64,000 nucleotides of DNA. It comes from Calendula officinalis. Lineage: Eukaryota > Streptophyta > Magnoliopsida > Asterales > Asteraceae. The notes beneath the pieces were generated by a model. It had not been told where the DNA came from and did no database searches. It was given only the letters and a program-made list of their open reading frames with translations. The stretch spans positions 70,442,372 to 70,506,371 of the forward strand of contig OY970824.1 of assembly GCA_963853835.1 (NCBI GenBank), in the 5' to 3' direction. The position numbers and the translations under genes were made by a program. Of the stretch, positions 22,741 through 34,565 are shown in pieces; within the stretch, counting starts at the first letter, position 1, and every line of letters starts with the position of its first letter.

Positions 22741-25700
22741 ATGGTGACCACACGTAGAAGTGGTAAAGCCCCGGAGGGCCGTGAGGAGGAAGTACCTCCT
22801 GTTGAGAGGGTGGATGAGCAAGAAAGTCAACCATCAATGCATCGGGTTGATGAATCGGAGGTCGGAGCTAATAGAACTCCGGTGACCACGGCGGATCTCC
22901 AAACTATTATCGACCAAATCAAGGGAACGGTGGCCGAAGAAGTGCACCGAATTATTGGAGACCGTGAAAGGTCGGGTGGAGACCGTGAATCCGAAGCTAA
23001 ATCGGAAGAGAGAACCGGGGGTAGTGGCACCGGGGAAGGAAAGTCCTCCACGGGTGGCCAAAGCGATGCTAGGGCTAGGCCCGTTGTGAAAGAAGGTTGC
23101 TCGTTTAAATCCTTCATGGCTTGTAAGCCAAATGTGTACTCGGGTAGTTCGGACCCGAAGATAACGATGAGGTGGATCGGGAAACCGAGAGGGTTATCGG
23201 TAGTAGCAAGTGTAAGGATGCCGATATGGTGACGTATGCGTCACAATTGTTAAAAGAAGATGCCATGGTTTGGTGGGATATTGTTTATGAGACCCTCGGG
23301 AAGGAGGTGGTTGAAAAGATGTCGTGGGATGAGTTCACCACGAGGTTGAAAAAGAAGTTTTGTCCCGAGAGGGATTTGGAGAAAATGCACGAGAAGTTCG
23401 TGACCCTCAAAAAGGGTGATATGTCGATTGAAGAATACTCGAGGGAGTTCACGGGATTGCTCCCGTTTGTTGCTAAAACCTACTCGGATGAGAGGTTGAG
23501 GGTGGTCCGGTATGCTAGTGGGTTACTGTGGGACTACCAATTGGAAGTGAAGAGGGCGGTCTCACTTGACGAGGCTATTAGTGCCGCCCGGAGTGTGGAG
23601 GAAGTAAATGAGGCACGTGTTGCCGAAAGGGCCCATGTGGGCGAGAAGAGAAAAGCCGAGAGTGGCTCGGGTACTTATAAGAAGGGGAAGTTCACATCGA
23701 GCTTCTCTAAGCAAGGTAGTGTTGGTTCATGCAAGAAGTGCGGGAAGACTCACGCCGGCGTGTGCCGAGGGGAGTCGAAGACTTGTTACAATTGTGGGAA
23801 GCCGGGGCATATGGCCCGAGAATGCAAGTCTAAATCTTTGACCGAGATCGAGAGTTTCTCGTGCCACGAGAAGGGGCACTATAGCAATGTGTGCCCAAAG
23901 AAGGGAATCGAGTCGATGGTGTCCACGGCTCAAAAGAAAGTGGAGCCGGCGAAGGTGAAGGGACGGTCCTTCCAACTTACTCGGGAGGAGGCGAAGGAGG
24001 CACACGATGTGGTGTCAGGTATTCTATTCATTAACTCCTTGCCAACTCATATTTTATTTGATTCGGGTTCTAATTATTCGTTTGTGTCCTATGAGTTCGG
24101 TTGTAAATTGAATGTGCCGTCCGAAATGTTAGATGAGGTTTATGAGATAGAAGTAGCCGATGGAAAAACGTCTATGGTTGAATGTATTTATAGAAATTGT
24201 GAAATAGAAATAGACGGTAGAAAGTTTAAGGTGGATTTGTTGCCCATGGGAATTAAGGCGTTTGATGTGGTTATCGGTATGGATTGGTTGGGTATGCACC
24301 AAGCCAAGATTTTGAGTGGAAAGAAAATTGTGTCGATTAGGACACCTGAGAATGAGAAAGTGTATGTGTATGGGGAGAAACGACATCACATGCCTAATGT
24401 GATTACCGCTATTAAGGCGAGGAAGAGTATATCGAAAGGTTGTGCATCGTTTATTGCATATGTAGTAGATGGCCGAAAGGAAAAGAAGACAATGGATAGT
24501 GTAAAAATTATTCGGGATTTCCCCGAGGTATTTCCCGATGACTTGCCCGGTTTGCCACCGGAGAGACAAGTCGAGTTCAAAATTGATTTAGTGCCGGGAG
24601 CGACGCCGATTGCTCGTGCTCCATATCGTTTAGCTCCCACCGAGATGCGGGAATTGATGACCCAATTGCAAGAATTGTTAGATAAAGGTTTTATTCGTCC
24701 GAGTTCGTCACCGTGGGGTGCACCGGTGTTATTTGTTAAAAAGAAAGACGGTTCGATGAGAATGTGTATTGACTACCGAGAGTTGAATAAGGTAACTATT
24801 AAGAACCGTTACCCGTTGCCGAGGATTGACGACTTATTCGACCAATTGCAAGGTGCTAGTTATTTCTCAAAGATCGATTTGAGGTCGGGTTATCACCAAG
24901 TTCGGGTGAAAGAAGGCGACACCGAGAAGACGGCTTTCCGTACACGTTATGGTCATTATGAATTTCTAGTGATGCCGTTTGGTCTTACCAACGCACCGGC
25001 TATTTTTATGGATTTGATGAATCGGGTTTGTAAACCGTTTCTTGATAAGTTTTTGATCGTGTTTATTGACGACATTTTGATTTATTCGAAAACCGAAGAA
25101 GAACACGAAGGTCATTTGAGGCTTGTTCTAGACGTGTTGAAACGGGAGAAGTTGTATGCAAAATTTTCAAAGTGTGAATTTTGGTTGCGGGAAGTACAAT
25201 TCCTAGGTCACGTGGTGACGTGTGATGGTATTAAGGTTGATTCGTCCAAGATTGAAGCGGTGTCAAATTGGGAGCCTCCGAGGACTCCTACCGAGGTTAG
25301 AAGTTTTCTTGGATTAGCCGGTTATTACCGAAGATTTATACAAGATTTCTCGAGAATCGCGATTCCACTCACGAAGTTAACGAGAAAAAGTGAGAAGTTT
25401 GTGTGGGAGAAGAAGCAAGAAGAGGCGTTTAAGTTGTTAAAAGAAAAGTTATGTAACGCGCCGATCCTTACGTTACCGGATGGTATGGAAGATTTTGTGG
25501 TTTATAGTGATGCTTCGAATCAAGGGCTCGGTTGTGTGTTGATGCAAAGAGGAAAGGTGATCGCGTATGCCTCGCGGCAATTGAAGAATGCGGAATTAAG
25601 GTACACGACACACGACTTGGAATTGGCGGCGATTATTTTTGCCTTGAAATTGTGGAGGCATTATTTGTATGGTACTCGGTGTACGTTGTACACGGATCAT

Positions 25701-27350
25701 AAAAGTCTACAATACGTGTTTACTCAAAAAGATCTTAATATGCGACAAAGAAGGTGGATCGAGTTGATTGCCGACTATGATTGTGAGATTGTGTATCACG
25801 CGGGAAAGGCTAATGTGGTGGCCGACGCCTTGAGCCGAAAATTTTATGAAAAACCGAACCGAGGAATTTTATCACGTATAGAAGTCTTCTCGAGCATCAT
25901 CGAAAGAATCAAGAATGCCCAACGAGAGGTTATGGGAAAAGACGAGTTAAGACAAGAACGGTTAGGTAAGAACCAACATTTTCTCGAAAATGCACAAGGG
26001 TTGAAGACCGTAGGCGGTCGTATTTGTGTTCCTAAGTTCGGGGGTATCCGGAAAGAGCTGTTGTATGATGTGCACAAGTCGAAGTATTCGATTCACCCGG
26101 GAAGTACAAAGACGTACCAAGATATGAAGCGGGTTTATTGGTGGCCCGGAATGAAAACGAGAGTGGCCAAGTATATTTCTAAGTGTGCCACGTGTGCACA
26201 AGTGAAAGCCGAGCATCAAGTACCGTATGGGGTAGCTCAATCATTAGTTGTGCCAGCCGGGAAGTGGGAAGATATAACTATGGATTTCATAGTGGGCTTA
26301 CCGAAGACGAGTAGAGGTCACGATGCCATTTGGGTCATAGTTGACCGGTTGACCAAGAGTGCATTATTTTTAGCAATTCGGGAAACGTTGCCACTTGAGA
26401 AATTGGCTAAGTTGTATGTTGATGAGGTGGTTCGACTCCACGGGGTTCCGTTATCGATTGTGTCCGATAGAGACGCGAGGTTTACCTCGAGATTTTGGCG
26501 GTCATTACAAGAAGAGTTGGGTACAAAGTTGCGGTTGAGCACGGCTTATCATCCGCAAACCGACGGTCAAAGTGAAAGAACGATTCAAACGGTTGAAGAC
26601 ATGTTGAGATCATGTGTGTTAGACTTCGGTGGTAAATGGGATGAACATTTACCGTTAGTCGAGTTCTCGTACAATAATAGTTATCATTCGACTATCAAGA
26701 TGCCGCCTTATGAGGCGTTGTATGGAAGAAAATGTAGAACTCCATCTTGTTGGTTGGAGGCGGGAGAGACGAAACTCACGGGTCCCGAGATCGTGAGAGT
26801 GACAAATGAAAAGATCGGTATTATTCAAACCAACATGAAAGTCGCCCAAGATAGACAACGAAGTTATTCGGGTTTGAAGAAAAGGCCATACGACTTGGAT
26901 GTCGGTGATATGGTCATGTTGAAAGTGTCACCTTGGAAAGGTGTGATGAGGTTTGGTAAGAAAGGGAAGTTAAGCCCAAGGTATGTTGGACCGTTTAATA
27001 TATTGAAACGGGTCGGGCTTCAAGCTTTTAAGTTGGAACTTCCACCCGAGCTTCAAGGTGTGCATGATACCTTTCACGTGAGTTATTTGAAGAAGTTTAT
27101 CGGGGAAGTCGAAAATATTATTCCATTGCAAGAGTTACGGGTTGACGGCCCGAACCGGTTGATTGAGGAGCCCGAGGCTATATTAGAAACGAAAACAAAG
27201 AAGCTTCGGAATAAGGAGATCGAGTTGGTGTTGGTCAAGTGGAAGCATTCACTTGGGCCGAATTTGACTTGGGAAGTCAAGGACGAGATTCGGAAGAGGT
27301 ACCCGGATTTCGTGAACTATGATGAGATTCCGAGGACGGAATCTTCTTAA
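22741..27350 (+). pseudogene. Element B gag-pol with one gag frameshift
   Basis: This is the full set of Ty3/gypsy domains in order. Gag starts MVTTRRSGKAPE; zinc knuckles lie at about 23730-23910, protease (LFDSGSNYSF) near 24055 and reverse transcriptase at about 24600-25230 with FIDDILIYS near 25062. RNase H follows (YSDASNQGLGCVL, near 25500), then integrase with its zinc-binding region (HPGSTKTYQDM...CATCAQ, 26090-26210) and the DDE core (VSDRDARFTS, AYHPQTDGQSE). A chromodomain-like end follows (LVKWKHS...TWEVKDEIRKRYP, 27225-27305). A 1-nt deletion relative to A at about 23170-23178 changes frame within gag. Everything downstream is open to the TAA at 27348. The third zinc knuckle has lost its first cysteine (SFSCHEKGH). 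Confidence 0.92.
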
Positions 27351-27362
27351 GGGGTAGATAGT
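27348..27362 (+). promoter_or_regulatory. Polypurine tract of element B
   Basis: The purine-rich 'aaggggtagatag' run lies immediately before the 3' LTR and overlaps the gag-pol stop. It would prime plus-strand synthesis. Element A has the same run at 31199-31213. Confidence 0.7.
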
Positions 27363-29084
27363 TGTAACGACCCGAAATTGTGAATAAATAAAATATGTAA
27401 AAATATGATAATTATGGATAAATCATATAAAACACGTGGAAATTGGTTTCGTGTCGTTTGGACACCGTACGAGAAAGTTATGGGCGAAATCAGGTCAAGA
27501 CACTTGATGAAAAGTGCAGCCCTGCTGCCTCAAGGAGTTCGCGTCGCGAACTATAGTTCCCGATCGGGAACTGGCTCCAGGGAGTTTGGCCATGGGTCGC
27601 GATGTAGATCGCGTCGAGTTAGCGATCGCTAAGTGTTGCCAGATATGGAGAGTTAGCGACGCGAACTATGTTCGCGCCGTGAACTCTGGACGACCAGCAT
27701 TAAAGTCGGGATTTGGCTCATTTATTGCATTTGTAAACCCTAGTTTCTCTCCTTGGCGATTTTCGAGCATAGCATCTGGTTTGGGTTGATTTCTTCACAA
27801 ATCCTTGGTAGATTTCACTCCTAGAGGAAGATTAAAGGTATATCTTCACTCTTTCATCTTTGTAGCTTAAGATCTATGGATCTTGAAGCTAGGGTTTGAA
27901 ACCCTAGTTCTTGGGTTGGTGATTTATGGTTAAATAAATGGTGTGTACACTTAATAGATGGTAGATTAACAAGGGAATCAAGTGTATGGTTAAGATTTGT
28001 AAGAATCTTAAGGGTTGGTTAAACCTAGGGTTTGGTAATCACCATATTTGGGGAAAATGGATTGATGGGTGTTATCTAGAGGTAGATGAACACATTGGTA
28101 GTAGTAATTGATGTTGATCATATTGTGATAATTGTATTAGGCTTTTGGTGAAGTCTTGGAAAGTTGATTGGATTGAGAAGCAAGAGATTGGGTGTCAAGA
28201 ACACGGTTTGAGCATCTTATTGCTAAGGTGAGTACGTGTGGACTTTACTGAGTACATAGCCTATGAAATACATTTTTATTACTTGTGTTATAGTCTATTT
28301 GCTTAATTGTGTAGACTAGTAGTTGATAGTTAGTTATACCGATGATAGTATTGAACTAACTTGTTTGATGATAGACGTGATAGCCGAGAGCTAGATTGAC
28401 ATAACCATCGAGTTATGATATGGTGAGATGATGTGATGATTCGGGGGATCCCCGGTCATGAGGTATGGAATGGGGAGCATTTGGGCGGATCCCCATCGGC
28501 CCATTCCATGATAGTAGTCTTGCTAACTGGAAGTAGTCCGGCGAGTAAGGCAGGTATTGGTAGATTGGGCGATTCCCTCTTGCCTTTACCTTGAAGCTTG
28601 TTAATGCGGGGGATCCCCGGTTAGTAAGTTAATGTGGTTCTAGTTGGTTGGGGATGTCCCGACAACTAGGTATGATTGCTAGGAAAGCAAGGTATTAGAG
28701 TCACAATAGGGTGACTAGATAGATGGGTGATAGCTTATAAGTTTGTTTGTTTGATTGTGATTCGGTTATTATTATTAACCTTGGGGTCTAAACCCATGTA
28801 GCTCACGAGACGTTTTTGTCTCACGTACTCCTTGTTTTGTTTTGCTATGTACTCAGGTTCGGGATCGAAGGCTTAGGTACGCATGGATAGAGGTGCGGGA
28901 CCTAGAATAGAAGAGCACTAGATTGGATTTAGTCTTAGCTTGGTTATGATCTATTTTGTAACACCTACTTTTATACTCTGATTTCATACCAAGGTTTTTG
29001 TAAATCCAAATTTGGGAATGTTCTTCTATTTATAAAATGTTTTATTTTGGGCCAATATTTGGTATTAAAATATGAGGTGTTACA
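27363..29084 (+). repeat. 3' LTR of element B
   Basis: Nearly identical to 20771-22491. I count about seven differences, including one base in 'gggggatccc(c)gg' near 28446 and substitutions near 27366, 27440 and 28624. It ends TGTTACA, directly before TTAAA. Confidence 0.94.
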
Positions 29085-31201
29085 TTAAAGTTGATCCGTC
29101 CAAGATTGAAGCGGTGTCAAATTGGGAGCCTCCGAGGACTCCTACTGAGGTTAGAAGTTTTCTTGGGTTAGCCGGTTATTACCGGAGATTTATACAAGAT
29201 TTATCGAGAATCGCGATTCCACTCACGAAGTTAACGAGAAAAAGTGAGAAGTTTGTGTGGGAGAAGAAGCAAGAAGGGGCGTTTAAGTTGTTAAAAGAAA
29301 AGTTATGTAACGCGCCGATCCTTACGTTACCAGATGGTATGGAAGATTTTGTGGTTTATAGTGATGCTTCGAACCAAGGGCTCGGTTGTGTGTTGATGCA
29401 AAGAGGTAAAGTGATCGCGTATGCCTCGCGACAATTGAAGAATGCGGAATTAAGGTACACGACACACGACTTGGAATTGGCGGCGATTATTTTTGCCTTG
29501 AAATTGTGGAGGCATTATTTGTATGGTACTCGGTGTACGTTGTACACAGATCATAAAAGTTTACAATACGTGTTTACTCAAAAAGATCTTAATATGCGAC
29601 AAAGAAGGTGGATCGAGTTGATAGCCGATTATGATTGTGAGATTGTGTATCATGCGGGGAAGGCGAATGTGGTGGCCGGTGCCTTGAGCCGGAAAGTTTA
29701 TGAGAACCCGAACCGGGGAATTTTAACACGTATAGAAGTCGTCTCGAGCATCATTGAAAGAATCAAGAATGCCCAACGAGAAGTTATGGGAAAAGACGAG
29801 TTAAGACAAGAACGGTTAGGTAAGAACCAACATTTTCTCGAAAATGCACAAGGGTTGAAGACCGTAGGCGGTCGTATTTGGGTTCCTAAGTTCAGTGGCA
29901 TCCGAAAAGAGTTGTTGTATGATGTGCACAAGTCGAAGTATTCGATTCACCCGGGAAGTACAAAGACGTATCAAGATATGAAACGGGTTTATTGGTGGCC
30001 CGGAATGAAGGCAAGAGTGGCCAAGTATATCTCTAAGTGTGCCACGTGTGCACAACTAAAGCCGAGCATCAAGTACCGTTTGGGGTAGCTCAATCATTGG
30101 TTGTACCGGCCGGGAAGTGGGAAGATATAACTATGGATTTCATAGTAGGTTTACCGAAGACGAGTAGAGGTCACGATGCCATTTGGGTCATAGTTGACCG
30201 GTTGACCAAGAGTGCATTATTTTTAGCAATTCGGGAAACATTGCCACTTGAGAAGTTGGCTAAGTTGTATGTTGATGAAGTGGTTCGACTCCACGGGGTT
30301 CCGTTATCGATTGTGTCCGATAGAGACGCAAGGTTTACCTCGAGATTTTGGCGGTCTTTACAAGAAGAGTTGGGTACAAAGTTGCGGTTGAGCACGGCCT
30401 ATCATCCGCAAACCGACGGTCAAAGTGAAAGAACGATTCAAACGGTTGAAGATATGTTGAGATCGTGTGTACTAGATTTCGGTGGTAAATGGGATGAACA
30501 TTTACCGTTAGTCGAGTTCTCATATAATAATAGTTATCACTCGACTATCAAGATGCCGCCTTATGAGGCGTTGTATGGAAGAAAATGTAGAACTCCATCT
30601 TGTTGGTTGGAAGTGGGAGAGACGAAACTCACGGGTCCCGAGATCGTGAGAGTGACAAACGAAAAGATCGGTATTATTCAAACCAACATGAAAGTCGCCC
30701 AAGATAGACAACGAAGTTCTTCGGGTTTGAAGAAAAGGCCATACGACTTGGATGTCGGTGATATGGTCATGTTGAAAGTGTCACCTTGGAAAGGTGTTGC
30801 GGTTTGGTAAGAAAGGGAAGTTAAGTCCAAGGTATGTTGGACCGTTTAAGATATTGAAACGGGTCGGGCTCCAAGCTTTTAAGTTGGAACTTCCACCCGA
30901 GCTTCAAGGTGTGCATGACACCTTTCACGTGAGTTATTTGAAAAAGTTTATTGGGGAAGTTGAAAATATTATTCCATTGCAAGAGTTGCGGGTTGACGGC
31001 CCGAACCGGTTGATTGAGGAGCCCGAGGCTATATTAGAAACGAAAACAAAGAAGCTTCGGAATAAGAAGATCGAGTTGGTGTTGGTCAAGTGGAAACATT
31101 AACTTGGGCCGAATTTGACTTGGGAAGTCAAAGACGAGATTCGGAAGAGGTACTCGGATTTCGTGAACTATGATGAGATTCCGAGGACGGAATCTTCTTA
31201 A
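29085..31201 (+). pseudogene. Element A pol, right part (RNase H, integrase, chromodomain-like)
   Basis: This continues element A's frame after the insertion (VDPSKIEAVSNWEPP). It holds the RNase H (YSDASNQGLG, TDHKSLQYV), the integrase zinc region, the DDE core and the C-terminal chromodomain-like segment. It is broken at three places relative to element B: a 1-nt deletion at about 30051-30058 just after CATCAQ, a 2-nt deletion at about 30795-30800 after SPWKGV, and a TAA at 31100-31102 replacing a serine codon (TCA in element B) after VKWKH. The ancestral stop is at 31199-31201. Confidence 0.9.
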
Positions 31202-31213
31202 GGGGTAGATAGT

Positions 31214-32914
31214 TGTAACGACCCGAAATTGTAAATAAATAAAATATGTAAAAATATGATAATTATGGATAAATCATATAAAACACGTGGAAATTGGTTT
31301 CGTGTCGTTTGGACACCGTACGAGAAAGTTATGGGCGAAACCGGGTCGAGACAAAGTTGGAAAAGTGCAGCCCTGGCTGCATAAGGAGTTCGCGACGCGA
31401 ACTCGAGATAACGATCGCGAACGGATGCCAGGGAGTTTGGCCATGGGTCGCTAAGTAGTTCGCGCCTGGGTAACGATCGCTAAGTATGGCCGAGCATGCA
31501 AAGTTAGCGACGCGAACTTAGTTAGCGCCGTGAACTCTGGACGACCAGCATTAAAGACGGGTTGAGCTCATTAATTGCCATATCAAAACCCTAGTTTTCT
31601 CTCTTGGCGATTTTTGAGCATAGCATCTGGTTTGGGTTGATTTCTTCACAAATCTTTGGTAGATTTCACTCCTAGTGGAAGATTAAAGGTAAATCTTCAC
31701 TCTTTCATCTTTGTAGCTCAAGATCTATGGATCTTGAAGCTAGGGTTTGAAACCCTAGTTCTTGGGTTGGTGATTTATGGTGAAATAAATGATGTATACA
31801 CTTAATAGATGGTATATTAACAAGTAAAACAAGTGTATGATTTCGATTTGTAAGAGTCTTAAGGGTTGGTTAAACCTAGGGTTTGGTAATCACCATATTT
31901 GGGGAAAATGGATTGATGGGTGTTATCTAGAGGTAGATGAACACATTGGTAGTAGTTTGTGATGATAATCTTGTTGTGATTATTGTATTAGGCTTTTGGT
32001 GACATTTTGGAAAGTCGGTGAAATTATGGAAGCAAGAGTATTGGTGTCAAGAACACGGTTTGAGCATCATATTGCTAAGGTGAGTACGTGTGGAACTTTA
32101 CTGAGTACATAGCCTATGAAATACATTTTTATACTTGTGTTACGGTCTATTTGCTTAATTGAATAGACTTATAGTTGTTTAGTTAGTTATGAATTATTGT
32201 TAATATATAACTAACTGGTTTGATGATGAATGTGATAGCCGAGAACTAGTTTGGCATAACCTTTGAGTTATGGTGAGAACGAGATGACGTGATGCTAGTT
32301 AGTTCGGGGGCAACCCGATAACTAGACATGGTGATGTTTCTAGCTAGTTCGGGGGCAACCCGATAGTTAGATAGGATAGTGTTTCCAGCTAGTTCGGGGG
32401 CAACCCGATAGTTGGATTTAAGGGTGCTTTTAGCTAGTTCGGGGGCAACCGGATAGTTGGGCACGTTAGAGTTGCTAGTTAGCTCGGGGGCAACCCGATA
32501 ACTAGATATGTGTTGCTAGGAAAGCAAGGTTTGAAGCCACCATAGGGTGACTAAATAGATGGATGATATTACTTGTTTGTTGATTACTTGGATAAACGAT
32601 TATTATTATTAATGGGTCTAAACCCACGTATCTCATGAGACGTTTTTGTCTCACGTTCTCCTTGTCTTGTTTTGCTATGTACTCAGGTTCGGGATCGAAG
32701 GCTTAGGTACGCATGGATAGAGATGCGGGACCTAGAATAGAAGAGCACTAGATTGGATTTAGTCTTAGCTTGGTTATGATCTATTTTGTAACACCTACTT
32801 TTATTCTCTGATTTCATACCAAGGTTTTTGTAAATCCAAATTTGGGGATGTTCTTCTATTTATAAAAATGTTTTATTTTGGCCAATATTTGGTATTAAAA
32901 TTTGAGGTGTTACA
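31214..32914 (+). repeat. 3' LTR of element A
   Basis: 1701 bp, the same length as the 5' LTR at 16316-18016. Scattered differences from it include the second position pair of the terminal 'gtaacga(tt/cc)cg' motif and several transitions. It is followed by TGTAC, matching the left target duplication. Confidence 0.93.
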
Positions 32915-33587
32915 TGTACCACATTTTATAATATTTAAAGTAAATTATATAAGTACTATAAAATAATAATAGTGGTGTACATAGTAGTTTTAGTAGTATA
33001 GAAAAATCACAATTCCATAATTAACTTGTTATGGGTCGTTACATGTAAAGAAACCCGTGCGAAACATTGAGAGTTTATTTTAATTTAAAGTTGTAGTCTT
33101 TTAGATTTGTAGTGAACTAGCACGGTGATTGCCGCGCGTTGCAGCGGATTTTTAAAAATTTTATTTTTCAGAAGTTCATAAAAAGCTATATAATTTTACA
33201 AATTTTAATATAAAATTTTCTTTCTCAAATACATCCAATATTTTAAAGTCTATGATAATATTTAAAATATAATTAAAGTTTAATACAAATATTTCAACAC
33301 ACTTTCTTCCTCTTATAAAAATCTAGGGTGTGTAACTTTTAACACTTTCTTCCTCTAATACACATCAACCCAATTATAAGCTAAGAGTATTGGGGAGAAC
33401 ATTAAGCCTTAAATTTTTTCATTTTTGTTTCAATTTAATTTTTAATTATTAATTTGTGGTTCTAATCAAAATTTCTCTAATAAAAGTTTAATGTTTATAA
33501 AAATATTATATTATTTTTAGGATGCGAAGTGTAGTTTCTTACCAAATATTAATTTAAAGCTTGCAAAAAATGAAAATTAAAGCGGGA

Positions 33588-33665
33588 AAGTAGTTGGGAT
33601 TCGAACATGGATTCCAAAATTTGAAGGCACGCGCCTCACCACTTTGATAAGAAATATCAGTTGTT
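33588..33665 (-). mobile_element. tRNA-derived SINE-like unit (minus strand)
   Basis: On the minus strand an A-box-like 'caaagtggtgaggcgc' is followed by a B-box-like GTTCGAATCCC about 35 bp later, then 'aactactttccc'. It lies within the short Helitron-like element. No full cloverleaf is seen. Confidence 0.45.
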
Positions 33666-33703
33666 AGTAACTAAACATAGCCTTATATATAATTTATTTA
33701 GGA

Positions 33704-33783
33704 AAAGCTTCAACCAATCAGCCCCTAATAAAAGCTTGAACCAATCAGCTGCCTAAATAAAAGCTTCAACCAATTAGCTGCCT
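33704..33783 (+). repeat. Three-copy minisatellite
   Basis: Three tandem units of about 27-30 bp are built on 'aaagcttcaaccaatcagc', close to the 5' end of the Helitron-like element. Confidence 0.65.
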
Positions 33784-33892
33784 GTGAATCGTACTTTTAC
33801 TTTCACAATTGTATAATAGGTAGAATTATAGTTAGTTATAGGAATATAAGTCATCCATTTTAAATAGTCAGAGGGCATGTACGTCATTAAGA

Positions 33893-34563
33893 AGGCGTTT
33901 GGTTATCTGATGAATTAGAATCTAAAAAAGTAATTGGGTTACAATTCTATATTCTGTTTGGTTGATAAAAATAAACTGGAATTCTGTAAAATGACGAATT
34001 TGCCCTAATTCGCGTAGGTGGTGGTGGTGGTGGGGTCGGCGTGGCGGGTGGTGGCGGTAGCGGGTGTGGTGGTTGGTGGTGGTGGCTGGTGGTAGTGGTG
34101 GTGGGTGGCGATAATGGCGGCACGAGGAGGTGGTGGATGTGGCGGGTGGTGGCGGCCGACGGTGGGGTGGTGGTCAGTGGCAGTGGCGGGTGGAGGCGGC
34201 CGGTAGTGAGGTGGTGGTCGATGGCGGCAGCGGTGGCAGGTGGTGGTGATGGTGGGTGGCAGGCGGTGAGGGTGGCGGCAGTGGTGGTGGTGGGTGGCGG
34301 CGGCGGCGGTGGTGGGTGGTGGTGGGTTTAAAGTTAAAATGGTTTTTAAGGATAATATGGTAATCTACAAAGTTTACTCCTTCATATGACTATATGAGAT
34401 TTCAAAATACTTCATTCATTGGATGAAAATTACATTCTTATCACTCATGGTTGATGAAATGTTTTCCGAACAATGAATCCAATTATGTCCAACCAAATAT
34501 ACAAAATCCATAAAAATTAGATTCTAATTTCTTCAAATTTCAAAATTTTAGGGAACCAAACGC
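33893..34563. mobile_element. MITE-like element with GGCGTTTGGTT termini
   Basis: The left end is GGCGTTTGGTTATC and the right end GGGAACCAAACGCC, an inverted pair. Subterminal 'gaattagaatct' and 'attagattctaatt' runs also pair. I could not establish a target duplication, so the superfamily is open (hAT or Harbinger). Most of its core is a G-rich tract. Confidence 0.5.
34015..34330 (+). repeat. GGT/GGC-rich low-complexity tract
   Basis: About 315 bp consists of imperfect 'ggtggtggcgg' runs. The long glycine/tryptophan-rich frame across it is a by-product of composition and not a gene. Confidence 0.8.
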
Positions 34564-34565
34564 CC

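Larger units (their letters stand above)
20771..29084 (+). mobile_element. Ty3/gypsy element B, inserted in element A
   Basis: A complete element with LTRs 20771-22491 and 27363-29084 (about 1.72 kb), flanked by TTAAA (20766-20770, 29085-29089). The duplication is part of element A's pol codons for the sequence after the reverse transcriptase active site. B belongs to the same family as A, with nearly identical pol, but has a different middle LTR segment. Its LTRs differ at about seven positions by my reading, so it is the younger insertion. It has primer-binding site, gag-pol and polypurine tract in order. One gag frameshift prevents a single continuous polyprotein. Confidence 0.95.
16316..32914 (+). 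mobile_element. Ty3/gypsy element A (Tekay-type chromovirus), interrupted by element B
   Basis: Two 1701-bp LTRs (16316-18016, 31214-32914) are flanked by the 5-bp duplication TGTAC (16311-16315, 32915-32919). Inside are a Met-tRNA-type primer-binding site, gag, protease, reverse transcriptase, RNase H, integrase and a C-terminal chromodomain-like segment in the gypsy order. Element B (20771-29084) splits the pol frame. Excluding B and its 5-bp duplication, the element is about 8.3 kb. The two LTRs differ at about 13 positions by eye, so A is older than B. Stops and frameshifts make it incapable of encoding its own proteins. Confidence 0.93.
33117..33834 (-). mobile_element. Short Helitron-like element
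   Basis: On the minus strand it starts TCTACCTATTATACAATTG. It ends with a hairpin (CCGC...GCGG, about 33132-33147), 11 further bases and CTAG (33120-33117). The 3' flank is T as expected. The 5' flank is T rather than A, so one boundary base departs from the A-T rule. It carries a 3-unit minisatellite and a SINE-like unit, with no coding content. Confidence 0.6.

Noticed and set aside
34041..34331. Glycine/tryptophan-rich 96-codon frame
   Set aside because: It lies in a GGT/GGC low-complexity tract inside a MITE-like element and has no domain or codon pattern of a gene.
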